DNA of 64,000 nucleotides from Sulfidibacter corallicola (GTDB lineage Bacteria > Acidobacteriota > Holophagae > Acanthopleuribacterales > Acanthopleuribacteraceae), in NCBI RefSeq assembly GCF_017498545.1, contig NZ_CP071793.1, positions 124,001-188,000 on the forward strand, read 5' to 3'. A model generated the notes under the pieces. That model saw only the letters and a program-made list of their open reading frames with translations. It ran no database searches and was not told the DNA's origin. Numbering within the stretch: position 1 is the first letter of the stretch; the number at the start of each line of letters is the position of its first letter. Shown here in pieces: positions 23,201 through 30,711 of the stretch. A program made the position numbers and the translations under genes.

Positions 23201-26200
23201 CGAAGAGCGAGACCTCGCCCGTGACGATCGGCGCCAGTTGGAACCGGCCCAGCGCATCGGCTTGGGTGTCGATGTAGGCCGGGCGCTCGACCCAGACCTT
23301 GGCGTAGGGGACCGGGGTGCCGTCGGCGTAGGTGACGGTGCCGCCGGCGAAGGTGGTGGCCCGGAAGGTCAGGTCGGCCTGGACCTCTTCGCCGTGGCTT
23401 TCGAGCTGGACGGTTTTCGAGGCGGCCTGAAGCGAGACCGGCTCGGTGGCGATGACCCGGATCGACTTGCCCAGCGGGGCGCGGTTGTAGCGGAAGGAGC
23501 CGTCGGCCAAGGAATCGACCCAGACCATCTTCATGTTCTCGCCGCCGCCGTACCACATGAGGCCCACGCGAACCGGCAGGCTCAGGGGCGCGCCGGTCTC
23601 GTCGCGGACGAACCCGTGAACCACGCCGGTGCCCGCGAAGGTCACGGTTCGCTCGGTGTGGCCGCCGTCGGCGTCGGTGAGCACGATGTCGGTGTCCAGC
23701 TCGTGGTGGTGGACTTCGTCCTTGGCGCGGACGTTGAGGTGGGTGCGGGGCAGGTTCTTGAAACTGACCTGGCCGTCGACGTCGGTGAAGGCGTGGCCCA
23801 CGATCAGATCACCTTGACGCAACATGACTTGGAGCCGGGCCGGCGGGCGGCCGTCGGCGAGCTGGAGCTGCAGGTCGAGGTCGACCATGGTGGCGTATTC
23901 GAGGTTCTGGGTGGTGGTTTCGTGGGCGCGGTCGAGGCGGACCTTGACCCGGGCACGCGCACTGACGCTGCTGTGGTAGCTGTGGAGTTCGTAAGTACCC
24001 AGCGCGAGGTTGGTGAAGCTGTAGCGGCCCGCGCTGTCGGAGCCGGTGAACAGGGAGCGTCCCCGTTGGCGCAACTCGACGGTGGCGTTGGCGAGCGGCT
24101 GGCCGTCGTAGAGAACCAGGCCGTCGAGATGGGTGACGGGGTCGATTTGGAGGGTGACGTCGGGGTTGGGTCGGTACAGCGTCGGCGTGACTTCGAGGTG
24201 GCCTTCGAGGCTGGTGGCGGGGTCGGTGCCGCGTAAGGTGTAGGGCCGCATGGGCAGGCCCTCGAAGAGGAAACGACCCTCGTCGGCGGCGCCGAGGGCG
24301 CCCGTCAATTTCTGAAGCAGGACGTCCCGCTCGCGTTGCAGGGCGACCTCGGCCTCGGCGATCAGGTCGCCGGCGTGGTCGATGAAACGACCGCCGACGG
24401 TGACCGCGCGTTCGAGCCGTAAGGTGATTTCGACGGGCTCGCCGTCGGCGGGCAGGCCGAATGTCTCGGCAGCGATCAGGCCGTTGCCGGCGTTGGCGGC
24501 CAGCGTGATGGTGCCGACGGGCACCAGGTCGAAGCTGGCCATGGGCTGGCTGGGGGTGAGTTGGAGCGTGCGGGCGACGCGCCGCTGCGTCAGCGGATCG
24601 TCGGTGTTGTTGGTGATCAAATCGGGGTAGACCAACTCGATGCCGGCGTAGTCGACCGGCGTACCGTCGTGGTCGACGACCCGAACTTGGACGGTGCCGC
24701 GACGGTTGAGAATCAGGTCGTGGCGGAAGCGCAGGTCGCGGTCGAGCTGGATCTTGGCCATGGCGAGGTGTTGGGTGTCGGGATGGTAGACGCGCAGGTC
24801 GACGATCTTCTTGGTCTGGGAGTCGACGAGCGTTTCGAAGCGGTACCAGCCCTCTTCGTCGACCGTGGTGCGGGCGCGCACGCCGGAGACGTAGGCTTCG
24901 ACGATGGTGCCCTGCGGTGCGGGCGTGGTGGTGTCGACGTCGAAGATGCGGCCGAAGAGGTTGCTGGGCTCGGCCTCCCCGGCGAAGGCCAGTACGATCT
25001 CGCGGGGCTCTTCGCCAGGCGCGAGCGCCGTCGGGATGTAGGTGTACTTCTCGGTTTCGCCGAGCAGCGTGTTGCTGCCCCAAACTGTGGTTTCGCGGGT
25101 GTTGAGCCGGTCGAGGTGGATCCGGCCCTCGCCATCGGTGATGACGCTGTAGATGACCGCGTCCTCGATCGGCATGCCCGGGCCGTTCTGGCTGGTGTCG
25201 GGCAGGGAGCCGGTCACGGTGACGCGGCCGATGACGGGAAAGCCGGAGGCGTCGACGAGTCGGACGACCAACTCGGATTGGGGTTCTTCCCGCACGATGA
25301 CGTCCTCGCGCCCGGCGAGGGGCACCCAGGTGTGGGTGTGGGCGATCACGGGCGGACGCAGACCGGTGAAGTCGTGAGGGCCGACGCCGGCGTTGTCGAT
25401 CGGGGTCGGGCTCTCCGCGCCGGAAAACAACACGCCGCTCCAGTTGCCGGCCCCGTCGGTGTAGGAGAAGGGTCGGCCCTTGAGTTCACCGGTGGAAGGG
25501 TTGTAGATCGGGGCGAACGGGATCGGCTGGTTGGCGACATCGAGGTAACGACCACTGACCCGCGAGGGCGGGCGCACGACGATTTCGAGGCTGGCGATGT
25601 CGGGTGTCTCTTCGGTCAAGCTGACACGCAGGCCGCCGTAGAGCGCGATGTCGCCGGTGACGGGGTCTTTGCGATGGGCGGCGACGTAGGTGGACGGCAG
25701 ATGCGGGATGTCGCGCAAGGTGAAGCGGCCGTCGGCGCTGGCGACGGTCCAGCGACCCTGGCAGGCGACCTTGATATGGGCGACGGCGAAGCCGTTGAGG
25801 TCCACCACCTGACCGCTGATGGACCCGGTCTTAGCGACGTGGTCAATGTAGACCAGGTTCTGCGCGACGGATTGATCGGCGACCAGGCTGGCGGTGGCCT
25901 GCAGCAGGCCGAGATCGCGGCGGTAGCTCCAAAGCGTGCCGGTTCCGACCGGTGCATTGGCGAACAGGAAGTTGCCGTCGCCGTCGGTGCGGGTCAGATG
26001 GGTGTAGGGGAAGCCGCTGACCCAGTTGGGTTGGGCGCGGAACTCCAGCGGGTTGGTGCCGTAGACGGCCCAGCCGACCCAGGCGTCGACGACCGGAGTT
26101 TCCACGCCGTCGATCAGGGTGGTGACCCGGCCGGAGATGGTGCCGGCCCCTTCGGTGAAGGCGATGTTCACTTCCAGGGGCGAGGTGTTCTGGGTCAGGA

Positions 26201-29200
26201 ACACGCCGCGCATGCCGATGTGGCCGTCCTCGGATTGGGTCTTGATCAGCACCTGGCCGACTTCGACACCGGTGAAGCGGTAGCGGCCGTCGGCATCGGT
26301 TTCGGTGACCTGGGTGCCGTAGATGCTGGTCTGGGGATTGAGGACGACGGGGGTGTAGGCGACGGGGCGACCGTCCTCATGCTGGACGCGGCCGTAGATC
26401 TCACCTTGTTGGAGGAAGGCGAATTCGGTCTCGACTTCTTGGCCCACGGCTTGGGGGTGAAAGGTCTCTTCGCGGTATCGGCCGTCGGGCAGGAGGATGC
26501 CGATCTTGAAGCTCCGCAGGCTCTGGATGGCCTCGCTGAGCCGGTCCCACGCGGGGTTGTCGGGCGGGACCTGGTAGTCGTCCCAGACCGCACTGAACGG
26601 GTAGAACGGGACGAAGTCGAAACTGAAACGGCCGTCGGCGTTGGGCGCGACGGTATGCAGGATGACGGCGTTGCGGTGGTCGTAGCTGGTGCCTTGATCG
26701 TTGGCGTCGACCAGGTCCTGCCAAAGGAAGACCTGGGCCTGGGTGAGATCGGTGCCGTTGCGGTCGGCGACGCGACCGGCGACGGTGACCCCGCTGAAAA
26801 AGGTGGACCCTTCCAGGGTACCCGACGCGGTTTCGAGGAGCGTGCCGTCGACGGCGGTGAGATTGCGAAGGTTGTAGTGAATGGTGCGGTAGGGGCCGAG
26901 CGGCATGCGGGCGGCCACGGTCAGGATGCGGCCGTCGTCCTGAAGGACGGCGGCGGCGACGGGCTCACCGTTGATTTCGAGGTGGTCGCCCAGGTCACCG
27001 AGTGCGGTCAGGTCCAGGGGTTTGGTGAAGCGGAAGACCAGGTCGCGACCGTAGACGTCGGCAGCCATGTTGTGGCGCGGTGTGAGTTGCTGCACGCCGG
27101 CGAGCGCGAAGGGGGTTTCGGCAAACGCGGAGGCGGTGGTCGACGCATCGCTGCCGTCACTGACGTGCTGCATCAGGTTCCGATCGAGGTCGAAGCCGAC
27201 TTCCATCAAGGTGGTCATCGAACGGGTGCCGCTGTCCCAGAATCGCGTGACGTGGGGATCCAGGGCCTCGGTATCGGCAAGGAATTCGTCGTCGGTGTCG
27301 GTGGCGGTCGTCGCCGTGTGGACGTTGGTCAGTGTGGCGAGGACGCGGACGTTGGCCGGCGTGTCGGGCGACTGTGGGGTCAACGAAAGGCGCGGCGTGG
27401 CCTCCAGGTTGGAGAGCCAAACCAGGTGGCGGTTGGATCCCAGGGGAAACAGGCCACCAAACGGGATGTCGCGCGTGCCCTGACTGTCCATCACGGCGCC
27501 GCGACCGTCGCGGATCGTGACATCGAGGGGTTGGTCACTCTCGATCAGACCGAGGAACAGGCCCGGGGTGCCTTCGGTTTCGCGCAAGAGGAACTCGAGC
27601 AACGAGGTGGCGCTGCGGCCGTCGGCGATTTGGGACAGCACCGTGGCGAAGACCGCATCCAGGTCGGGCTCGCCCAACCGCACCGCGTGGCGGCGGAAAC
27701 GGTCCATTTCGGGCAGGTCGTTTTGGGAGCGCATGGTCCGGGCCCACAACTGGGCGTGGATCTGGTCGAGGTCGTTGCCGAACGCGGCGCCCTGGACGGC
27801 GCGCACCAGACCCTCGTTGTAGGCGCGCGGGATCGCGCCGGGCAGGGGGGCCAGGCCGACCGGCAATTCGTCGTCGGCCATCTGGGCCAGGTCCATCAGG
27901 GCCTTGGCGTAGCGCTTCAGTGGCTCGCGCAGGGCCGCGTCGATTTGATCGAATTCGGCGGGGAAGTTGAGCACGTAGGGGGAGATCCGCTCACCGCGGG
28001 GCGAGACGCCGACGCTCAACTGGAGCGCGCGGTCGACGCCGCCCTCGACGCGGTAGTAGGAGGCGATCACCTTGCCGTTCACCAGCGAGCGCATGCGGTA
28101 GTGGAGCGTGCCTTGGGCGCCGGGGGCGAGGTCGGGAAGGGTCTGGTTGGGATTCCAACCGTTTTCGATCTCCACCCCGGTGAGGCGGAAGGGATCGAGG
28201 CTCACCGAAAAACTTTGCAACGGTACCGTGCCCACGTTGGTGATGTGCATGAAAAGATCGTAGGGTTCACCCTCGGCGACGGCGTCCGGGTGCTCGAAGG
28301 TGACCGAAAATTCCGGGCTGCGCACGTAGACCGTGCCGACGCTGGAGGTGCGCACGGTTTCGGTGCCTTGGGGCAGGGCGACTTCGCCGGTGATGTCGAC
28401 AGCCACCTCGTACATGCCCGAGATCTCGCCGGTCAGAAGGTACTCGGCGACGGCTTCCTCGCCGCCGGCGATGTCGGCGCGATCATCCTCGGTGGCGGCG
28501 ACGCCGTCCTCGCCCAGATTGACCATGTCGCGACGAAGCTGTTGATCGCCGCCTGGCGCCAATTGAACCGGGACGCCGTAACGCGTGGCGTCGGGCAGGC
28601 GGATCTCCGATTTCAGGTCGGTGACCCGAACGTCGAACCCATCCGGCGCGGCATTGAGCACGATGGCCGAGAGGTTGAAGTGGTTCTTCATATAGTGGAA
28701 CTTGCCGGGGATGACCAGTAGGCTCATCAGATAGCGTTCGGTCGCGATGGGCGTGGTCTCGGAACTGCCGTTGCCGCCGCCGGAACCGCCGCCCAGCGGT
28801 TCGCGCACGACGAAGCTGCGGAAGTAGGGTTGGATCGGGTCCACGATCACCTTGGGCTCGAAGGAGCTGTGCTCGTTGCGCGGCAGCAGAACGGGGACGT
28901 CGACATCGACCTCTTTGGATCCGACGATCAGCGACAGGTTGAAATTGATGGAGCGGAAGTCGTCTTCGTTGAAGGCGTAGCCGAGGGCCTGCAGGTCGTC
29001 GCGCGAGAGTTCGTTGACCTCCACGCGGCCGACGATGAGCTCCTCCAAAACCTGAATGGTGGCTTCGCTGGGCTTGGCGAGGGTGAGGGTTTCGCCCTCG
29101 TAGTGAAGCTGGACGTCGCGCAGGACGTAGGGCCCTTCTTCGGTGAACAGTGCCCGCGGCAGGGTGATGGCCATGTCCGCGGCCGGCACCGAAAAGGTTT

Positions 29201-29456
29201 GTTCGACGAAGTTACCTGGCCCGGTGAGCGAGGCGCGCAGGGTCATGCCCGCGCGCAAATCGCCGTCGTAGCGAAGCTGAACGACCGGGTCGACTTCGGC
29301 ACCGCCCAGCAGCAGCACCTGTTCCGGGTTCTCGATCGTCAACCCCATGGTCTTGATTTCAAACTCTTTATTGAAATTGGGAGCTTCGGAAAATGATGTT
29401 CCTTGCCCTAAACTTGAAAGGAAAACCAGATTCAAAATAAAAAGCGTAGAAATCAT
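14214..29456 (-). CDS. Giant secreted multidomain protein, 5080 residues
   Basis: The ATG at 29456 follows GAGG with a 9-nt spacer and opens a signal peptide (MISTLFILNLVFLSSLGQG). Residues ~1-900 are an unrecognised exported region with a CARDB-like stretch. Residues ~900-2600 are many carboxypeptidase-regulatory-like/Cna-B-like modules, each with a recurring A.GRY.F pattern (for example DADGRYRFTGVEVG and SADGRFTLRDIP). Ig-like modules follow around 2700-3200. The C-terminal ~1800 residues contain five copies of a ~390-residue Gly-rich unit with GG-I-L and GGGGRIA[IV]H motifs, probably beta-helical. No sortase, autotransporter or GPI-like anchor is visible. The downstream Rhs gene lies 201 nt away on the same strand with a similar ribosome binding site context (GAGGTCTG), so the two may be co-expressed. 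A role as a surface adhesin or Rhs delivery scaffold is only inference. Confidence 0.85.
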   Translation of the reverse strand: MISTLFILNLVFLSSLGQGTSFSEAPNFNKEFEIKTMGLTIENPEQVLLLGGAEVDPVVQLRYDGDLRAGMTLRASLTGPGNFVEQTFSVPAADMAITLPRALFTEEGPYVLRDVQLHYEGETLTLAKPSEATIQVLEELIVGRVEVNELSRDDLQALGYAFNEDDFRSINFNLSLIVGSKEVDVDVPVLLPRNEHSSFEPKVIVDPIQPYFRSFVVREPLGGGSGGGNGSSETTPIATERYLMSLLVIPGKFHYMKNHFNLSAIVLNAAPDGFDVRVTDLKSEIRLPDATRYGVPVQLAPGGDQQLRRDMVNLGEDGVAATEDDRADIAGGEEAVAEYLLTGEISGMYEVAVDITGEVALPQGTETVRTSSVGTVYVRSPEFSVTFEHPDAVAEGEPYDLFMHITNVGTVPLQSFSVSLDPFRLTGVEIENGWNPNQTLPDLAPGAQGTLHYRMRSLVNGKVIASYYRVEGGVDRALQLSVGVSPRGERISPYVLNFPAEFDQIDAALREPLKRYAKALMDLAQMADDELPVGLAPLPGAIPRAYNEGLVRAVQGAAFGNDLDQIHAQLWARTMRSQNDLPEMDRFRRHAVRLGEPDLDAVFATVLSQIADGRSATSLLEFLLRETEGTPGLFLGLIESDQPLDVTIRDGRGAVMDSQGTRDIPFGGLFPLGSNRHLVWLSNLEATPRLSLTPQSPDTPANVRVLATLTNVHTATTATDTDDEFLADTEALDPHVTRFWDSGTRSMTTLMEVGFDLDRNLMQHVSDGSDASTTASAFAETPFALAGVQQLTPRHNMAADVYGRDLVFRFTKPLDLTALGDLGDHLEINGEPVAAAVLQDDGRILTVAARMPLGPYRTIHYNLRNLTAVDGTLLETASGTLEGSTFFSGVTVAGRVADRNGTDLTQAQVFLWQDLVDANDQGTSYDHRNAVILHTVAPNADGRFSFDFVPFYPFSAVWDDYQVPPDNPAWDRLSEAIQSLRSFKIGILLPDGRYREETFHPQAVGQEVETEFAFLQQGEIYGRVQHEDGRPVAYTPVVLNPQTSIYGTQVTETDADGRYRFTGVEVGQVLIKTQSEDGHIGMRGVFLTQNTSPLEVNIAFTEGAGTISGRVTTLIDGVETPVVDAWVGWAVYGTNPLEFRAQPNWVSGFPYTHLTRTDGDGNFLFANAPVGTGTLWSYRRDLGLLQATASLVADQSVAQNLVYIDHVAKTGSISGQVVDLNGFAVAHIKVACQGRWTVASADGRFTLRDIPHLPSTYVAAHRKDPVTGDIALYGGLRVSLTEETPDIASLEIVVRPPSRVSGRYLDVANQPIPFAPIYNPSTGELKGRPFSYTDGAGNWSGVLFSGAESPTPIDNAGVGPHDFTGLRPPVIAHTHTWVPLAGREDVIVREEPQSELVVRLVDASGFPVIGRVTVTGSLPDTSQNGPGMPIEDAVIYSVITDGEGRIHLDRLNTRETTVWGSNTLLGETEKYTYIPTALAPGEEPREIVLAFAGEAEPSNLFGRIFDVDTTTPAPQGTIVEAYVSGVRARTTVDEEGWYRFETLVDSQTKKIVDLRVYHPDTQHLAMAKIQLDRDLRFRHDLILNRRGTVQVRVVDHDGTPVDYAGIELVYPDLITNNTDDPLTQRRVARTLQLTPSQPMASFDLVPVGTITLAANAGNGLIAAETFGLPADGEPVEITLRLERAVTVGGRFIDHAGDLIAEAEVALQRERDVLLQKLTGALGAADEGRFLFEGLPMRPYTLRGTDPATSLEGHLEVTPTLYRPNPDVTLQIDPVTHLDGLVLYDGQPLANATVELRQRGRSLFTGSDSAGRYSFTNLALGTYELHSYHSSVSARARVKVRLDRAHETTTQNLEYATMVDLDLQLQLADGRPPARLQVMLRQGDLIVGHAFTDVDGQVSFKNLPRTHLNVRAKDEVHHHELDTDIVLTDADGGHTERTVTFAGTGVVHGFVRDETGAPLSLPVRVGLMWYGGGENMKMVWVDSLADGSFRYNRAPLGKSIRVIATEPVSLQAASKTVQLESHGEEVQADLTFRATTFAGGTVTYADGTPVPYAKVWVERPAYIDTQADALGRFQLAPIVTGEVSLFAKDPFSPRQAATLLVTNAAEGEDPQPHHDLELQLGGVADITGDVTLSDGTPVTHGHVTLTMAGSEARKTTSLFGDGSYYFQYIPVGEVTLTAYDADRGTTSTLPVTIDAATDGQTYTADLGFQPSFFLGGTVRVNGSQTPVANALVELWRQRATGSGYDRVYSTTTSDLGVFGLDHVYPGVYRLVAQDENLDYVLKESLTVQAADREDLDLYLNPTAYLVGTVLDTRDRIMPGGSVQLLTTTGRLVGSDIISATGQFRFDDVPTGNFVLQVRDAFIAVEQNVTLVSGANAVTVRTQATVDLTGDLIYQSDTARLTTWRIVSGELWRGGRVGADGSFSIPRLPVGSTYQLEISAGTSHRTWDLGAPTDDLNLGTLYLDGTAPTIDAPAGGYTLDSLPFTVTIPIDETDQDSTIDPALTYLMTGGLSLAAHTTLEADGLRFHLDQVPTGLSQGENILRVFAGNSSAAKAYREVPLHIQLDGPTLHLSLDVGTDSGPFQIQLNDQAPIDAVDDQVYLHEVPTGTHELRLRTATRGRYTAVQVDGHPLTQTHFLFLHPMGGYQGIVTHPDGSPAVGAIVRADGVPTTTDQDGRYVLDLLPLNRAHAITVEAPGRFGYLDAPSLQQAGAISTGHDIQLQGLGQVSGQVLDTNEVDVIANATVTLSYPDLPEHFWQTTQADASGNYSFTDVIARTLRLTATDPISGRVGIETIEDLQPEQSRTQDLILEPAGAISGVVRDAQSDPVTGFALRVLDGEQVLAEVATETDGSFAIANLPYGDYTLDGESQALLAFVQQAFTLDRETLDLGDLSLQVDQVPVVDGVNVPTAINPTLTQLMTIHASDDRHLAEIRLTYDGNPGHVDRKVVSGTSGSFSTSFDLPDDLPEGTMAYRVEVEDHFGQIGVHTGTVQIVHDLTGPTITLHEPMQNSAVTEGDPLTVVFKMTDPLGVAESYLTFGSERLPLTAQDYDPNTDRTTVQTRVPGVDADGPITLDIVGVDGLGNESRLALQLDVANRTAVDGPDVTFVSPLPDQPLPFHLETGFTLDLDIRLHDADGLFDYRVTVANEELDAGSLFENDFTFTASYAIPEALRAAASFEVTVTTRDLGGNETARTITVNRIDGTRFDGANPLVRTRLDARDLPSTVILDGGEHILDGAFSLDNLVLVQGAVLTQTASDRTDIHQVAGSHLNVAQHLVVDSRSRIDVSTKGFQNAMLYSPDIAEAGHGGSNGGDPWLNPGSIVEPTTVGSWQGGGAIHLEAGTLWLQGGVHANGVNTGSLYNGSGGSLWLQAAAIHGFARVTANAYPEGESAGSQLDGSGGRIAIWGDPADLRVEAFGARDGGAGTVFVRRPDASKVDGFDDRLIVADHPDNSGQNQTPLVGIRGVLDTDMTLTRDVPFGPDTVDRLSLPRLTGFDRFTGMYVWAEGAPEARGRIARSEGDLVYSDPNVSFPNFQPGDTLVIGFPYDAVEVRDGATLLQQDTAIPAGLGFHDARWELPDGLNLLLRGDETFTGVCTLRGQWSADHFQLDADQTLYLDGNITANQLTIPADATLALEDRRDEGTIALSAPTMDIAGTLTAAQRLNGTRHHGGRESRATALDVVSGSFYRAESFAGAHGGRVTLDFTNLDLTGTIDVSGQGNAGGGSAGGAIRLTGTSLTGNGSLKAHGYRYSGHGAGGGRIAIHVDDLSGWTGAATAFGWHQSSTNPGNKPGGAGTVFYRTSDWPMGRLVVDNGGMQSEADGTVLPSFGTRQAASAGDGTSISGSFPAYNDFAGLWVAIDGQDPARVASHTSVQLLPETSFPAVTSGQSYEGIYQFDVLEVRNGATLYATDRIVVHGELIRDGGTINAAVEEPGGSDAVVLTDGATELVVDDGTRAYELDNFHLTVDFPMDVDRITLRNGASLTYKQAIRVATLEADNATVQAQVTGDGFAFTADDVTLANGSLWTVADAYNNGVSTVSYPLRASIGGTLSVDASSAISVSDKLKNTDYPVWNNKRYTGEAHGGYSRMNLTDNGQRVDHEAAGSFMFPTWPGNSGAIRLQVGTLNLDGAIHADSGRRAGGSVWLEVQQGSGAGTISAKDNAATSAGGGGRIAVHYGNDRTFVDAWTFELAPTKYNSNELNNKGAGTLYLKGSAQQHGELIVRQDPTHLETDHDLLMRSRYSGITGRREITLNVGDRDSDPQVIDDAGWTDLPPGMAGIWARFRVADTDYEAQVLDNGPNWIRLGPPSAGILPSLIPAGTTLTFAFKIDKLTLSHGASLFFDGPMEVGTLEIGTDGHTSGVWATDLIGLGPELRLEGNRKLRLILEEPGDAWLTRDIHLTDSSLVLDRPLEARDVTLVNAAIQHSPIWDQNLRFGMPWLHLTARHVSADADSRFEGIEGDAFYQNTSTRHRVHGGLYSSSQTGTYGSLMYPDMPGSGYYAGGRIFLKAESLAGGTFQVHGREAGSGSIWLDVETVTGNLFLDAGLGTGRAAGGRIALHYRDKSGATITTDTEGTVSSGTYFRRDKDQALGTLVIDNGPTSGQADDLTPLPSFDPVTTTGTTTQAYDSVADQTTLWLDGATIEPWFVGFELAVNGVTDTTWPILAMTQRDGGTEFVLAGDLPSLAVGAQISPVLRLQTFNLCTDCRVGPDTLPIIVSGGGLTAEQKRASEVENRDTDREDAESDDLADPIEHQPSEDYELEEPLEFRGETLQLDHFETDRDLWLIGTRLEIRGTLRARSIHLRDGAVLTHPVLPKEVEGGLRLVATERIEIDASSLIDLDGKGWHDAEDDLNPAHATFAEDPSVEKVSIGTTYGAPLWPYQPGRGQAGGGQVRLEAPEILIDGAVLARGRGFSSGGSVLLRASELSGRGRIEVTGGRDEDRLGGAGRLVLHVDRLFRFSGRLIADVRKPAQRAIVLADLQALDFRYVAAYPETQPLALPAQHPETIAISSERIRGVVKTPAGHVLELREIETDLRVFRGLWLRSGTGTVRIREVTRLPENHWLLLLEGRPMHRGIEWFLTPHVEVSSR
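14600..19600 (-). repeat. Five ~390-residue protein repeats (about 1.16 kb each)
   Basis: Within the 5080-residue protein, the motif set GG[AR]I-L-...-G-I-A-G...GGS[VI]WL...GGGRIA[IVL]H recurs five times. The copies start near residues 3327, 3720, 4108, 4490 and 4878, a period of 382-393. Examples of the landmark are GGAIHLEAGTLWL, GGAIRLTGTSL, SGAIRLQVGTLNL, GGRIFLKAESL and GGQVRLEAPEIL. The DNA copies are diverged, so this is an old protein-level duplication. Glycine- and leucine-rich alternating strands suggest right-handed beta-helix coils. Confidence 0.7.
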
Positions 29457-30138
29457 GAAAACAGACCTCGACCTTGGCCCTTTCTCTCAGACGGCGGAAA
29501 AAGCCTGCAGAATGTGGAAAAGTGAGTGAGAGCACGCTACTGGCCGTTGAAGCCACAGCAATGCCAGTCGGTCTAGAGAAACCGACGCACCAAATAACCC
29601 CTTTCAGTGGGGCACGGAACAGAGTCGATCAAAGGGTATTAGCAGTGTCATTCCAGATGATTGGGTTTATGACATGGGGCCTCGAACCGAAGTGAGCGCA
29701 CTGAGCGGCAGTGCACGATCGATGTGTCCGTTGGGTTATTGGGTTGATGGAGAATCCAAGATGAAAACAAGCTCTGTTGGTTTTTTTTAAATGGTTGCTT
29801 TTTCACGAGAGAGCAAAAAAACCCAAAAAACGACTGTCTAGATTTTCAGCAATGATTGGTTTTTCTAGGCTTTTTGACCTTGATGGTAGCTTGTTTAGCT
29901 ACGTCAACTGTGTCTCATTTTAAACTTTTCAACCTGATTGCAAAAGTAAATTTTTGTGCATTTGGCTCTCATTGCGATGCACGGAGAACTTTGAACCTTC
30001 ATCCCTATTTACTTTTCTTTTCACTGTTGAATGAACCGAGGTTTCCACGAAAGATTCTCTCACGCAGCCCAGACAGCCCTTGTCTATTTATTCAAATTTG
30101 AACTGGTTTTTTTAATCATGAATCAGGATTGGCCCAAC
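29457..30138. other. AT-rich spacer without a recognised gene
   Basis: This 682-nt stretch lies upstream of the giant secreted gene and downstream of the small minus-strand gene at 30139. It should contain the promoter of the giant gene, but I find no confident -35/-10 pair. A 12-bp perfect palindrome TTCAAATTTGAA sits at 30091-30102, just past the stop of the 30139 gene. Homopolymer T and A runs occur near 29780-29840. No open frame here has a ribosome binding site or a recognisable product. Confidence 0.5.
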
Positions 30139-30654
30139 TTATTTCCAATTGCGGCGCACCCATTCGGAGAAAACGGCCATGTCCACCAGGAAAGTGCCGG
30201 CATCGGGATCTCTGAAGACACCGATGGTCTCCCGGGCGTTTGGAGAGATGTTTGCCTGGTAACGCATTTGGTGCGCCGTGAAAGGAATCAGCCTGCAGAC
30301 ATCCGTCAGGCGAAACAGCCCGGTTTGGGCTAAAAGTTGATTGCCATTCCACCCGGTATCTACCGGCCTCCATTTGGGTACCAGGTGTTCCCGATAGTAG
30401 GGCGCGAATACAGTCATGCGGATGACCCACTTGGAGAACTGTTTGCGAACCCCCATGACCAACCAGGGATTATCTCCACGGGCTATGATTTGTTTGAGGT
30501 GGCTCCTGATCTTGACGATATCCAGTTTTAGGACACCCTGAATGTCCTTTGCGAAGAAAAGCCCAGGGTAGCCCAGAATTTGGTCCTGGTTCCAAGTCTT
30601 GCAGTCGGCCCGAGTTACGACACTCAATTCATCATCATCAAAAATGTCAGACAC
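30139..30654 (-). CDS. Hypothetical protein with possible HTH at C terminus
   Basis: This is a 171-residue protein starting at GTG 30654, with AAGGAG 7 nt upstream, 57 nt downstream of the PP2C phosphatase gene and on the same strand, so the two are probably one operon. The N terminus is acidic (SDIFDDDEL). The C-terminal ~50 residues (LTDVCRLIPFTAHQMRYQ... ending SEWVRRNWK) have the spacing of an excisionase/MerR-like winged helix, as in the HTH protein at 48.6-49.0 kb, but similarity is weak. I do not recognise the family. With a phosphatase partner it could be a regulator or a phosphoprotein, which is inference only. Confidence 0.65.
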   Translation of the reverse strand: MSDIFDDDELSVVTRADCKTWNQDQILGYPGLFFAKDIQGVLKLDIVKIRSHLKQIIARGDNPWLVMGVRKQFSKWVIRMTVFAPYYREHLVPKWRPVDTGWNGNQLLAQTGLFRLTDVCRLIPFTAHQMRYQANISPNARETIGVFRDPDAGTFLVDMAVFSEWVRRNWK

Positions 30655-30711
30655 GATGGGACTCCTTTTTCGTTTGGATGGTGTTCCATGTCAGGGCTAG
30701 TGGTAACTTCA

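Noticed and set aside
5436..28721. Very long plus-strand open frames (for example 5436-8204, 10146-14456, 15717-21926 and 24561-28721) opposite the giant minus-strand genes
   Set aside because: They lie antisense to clear coding sequence, have biased Val/Gly/Ala/Asp composition with no domains, and arise because GC-rich codons rarely give stops on the other strand.
30091..30102. TTCAAATTTGAA palindrome as an operator
   Set aside because: It is short, lies in AT-rich DNA, is downstream of a stop codon and is not next to a start.
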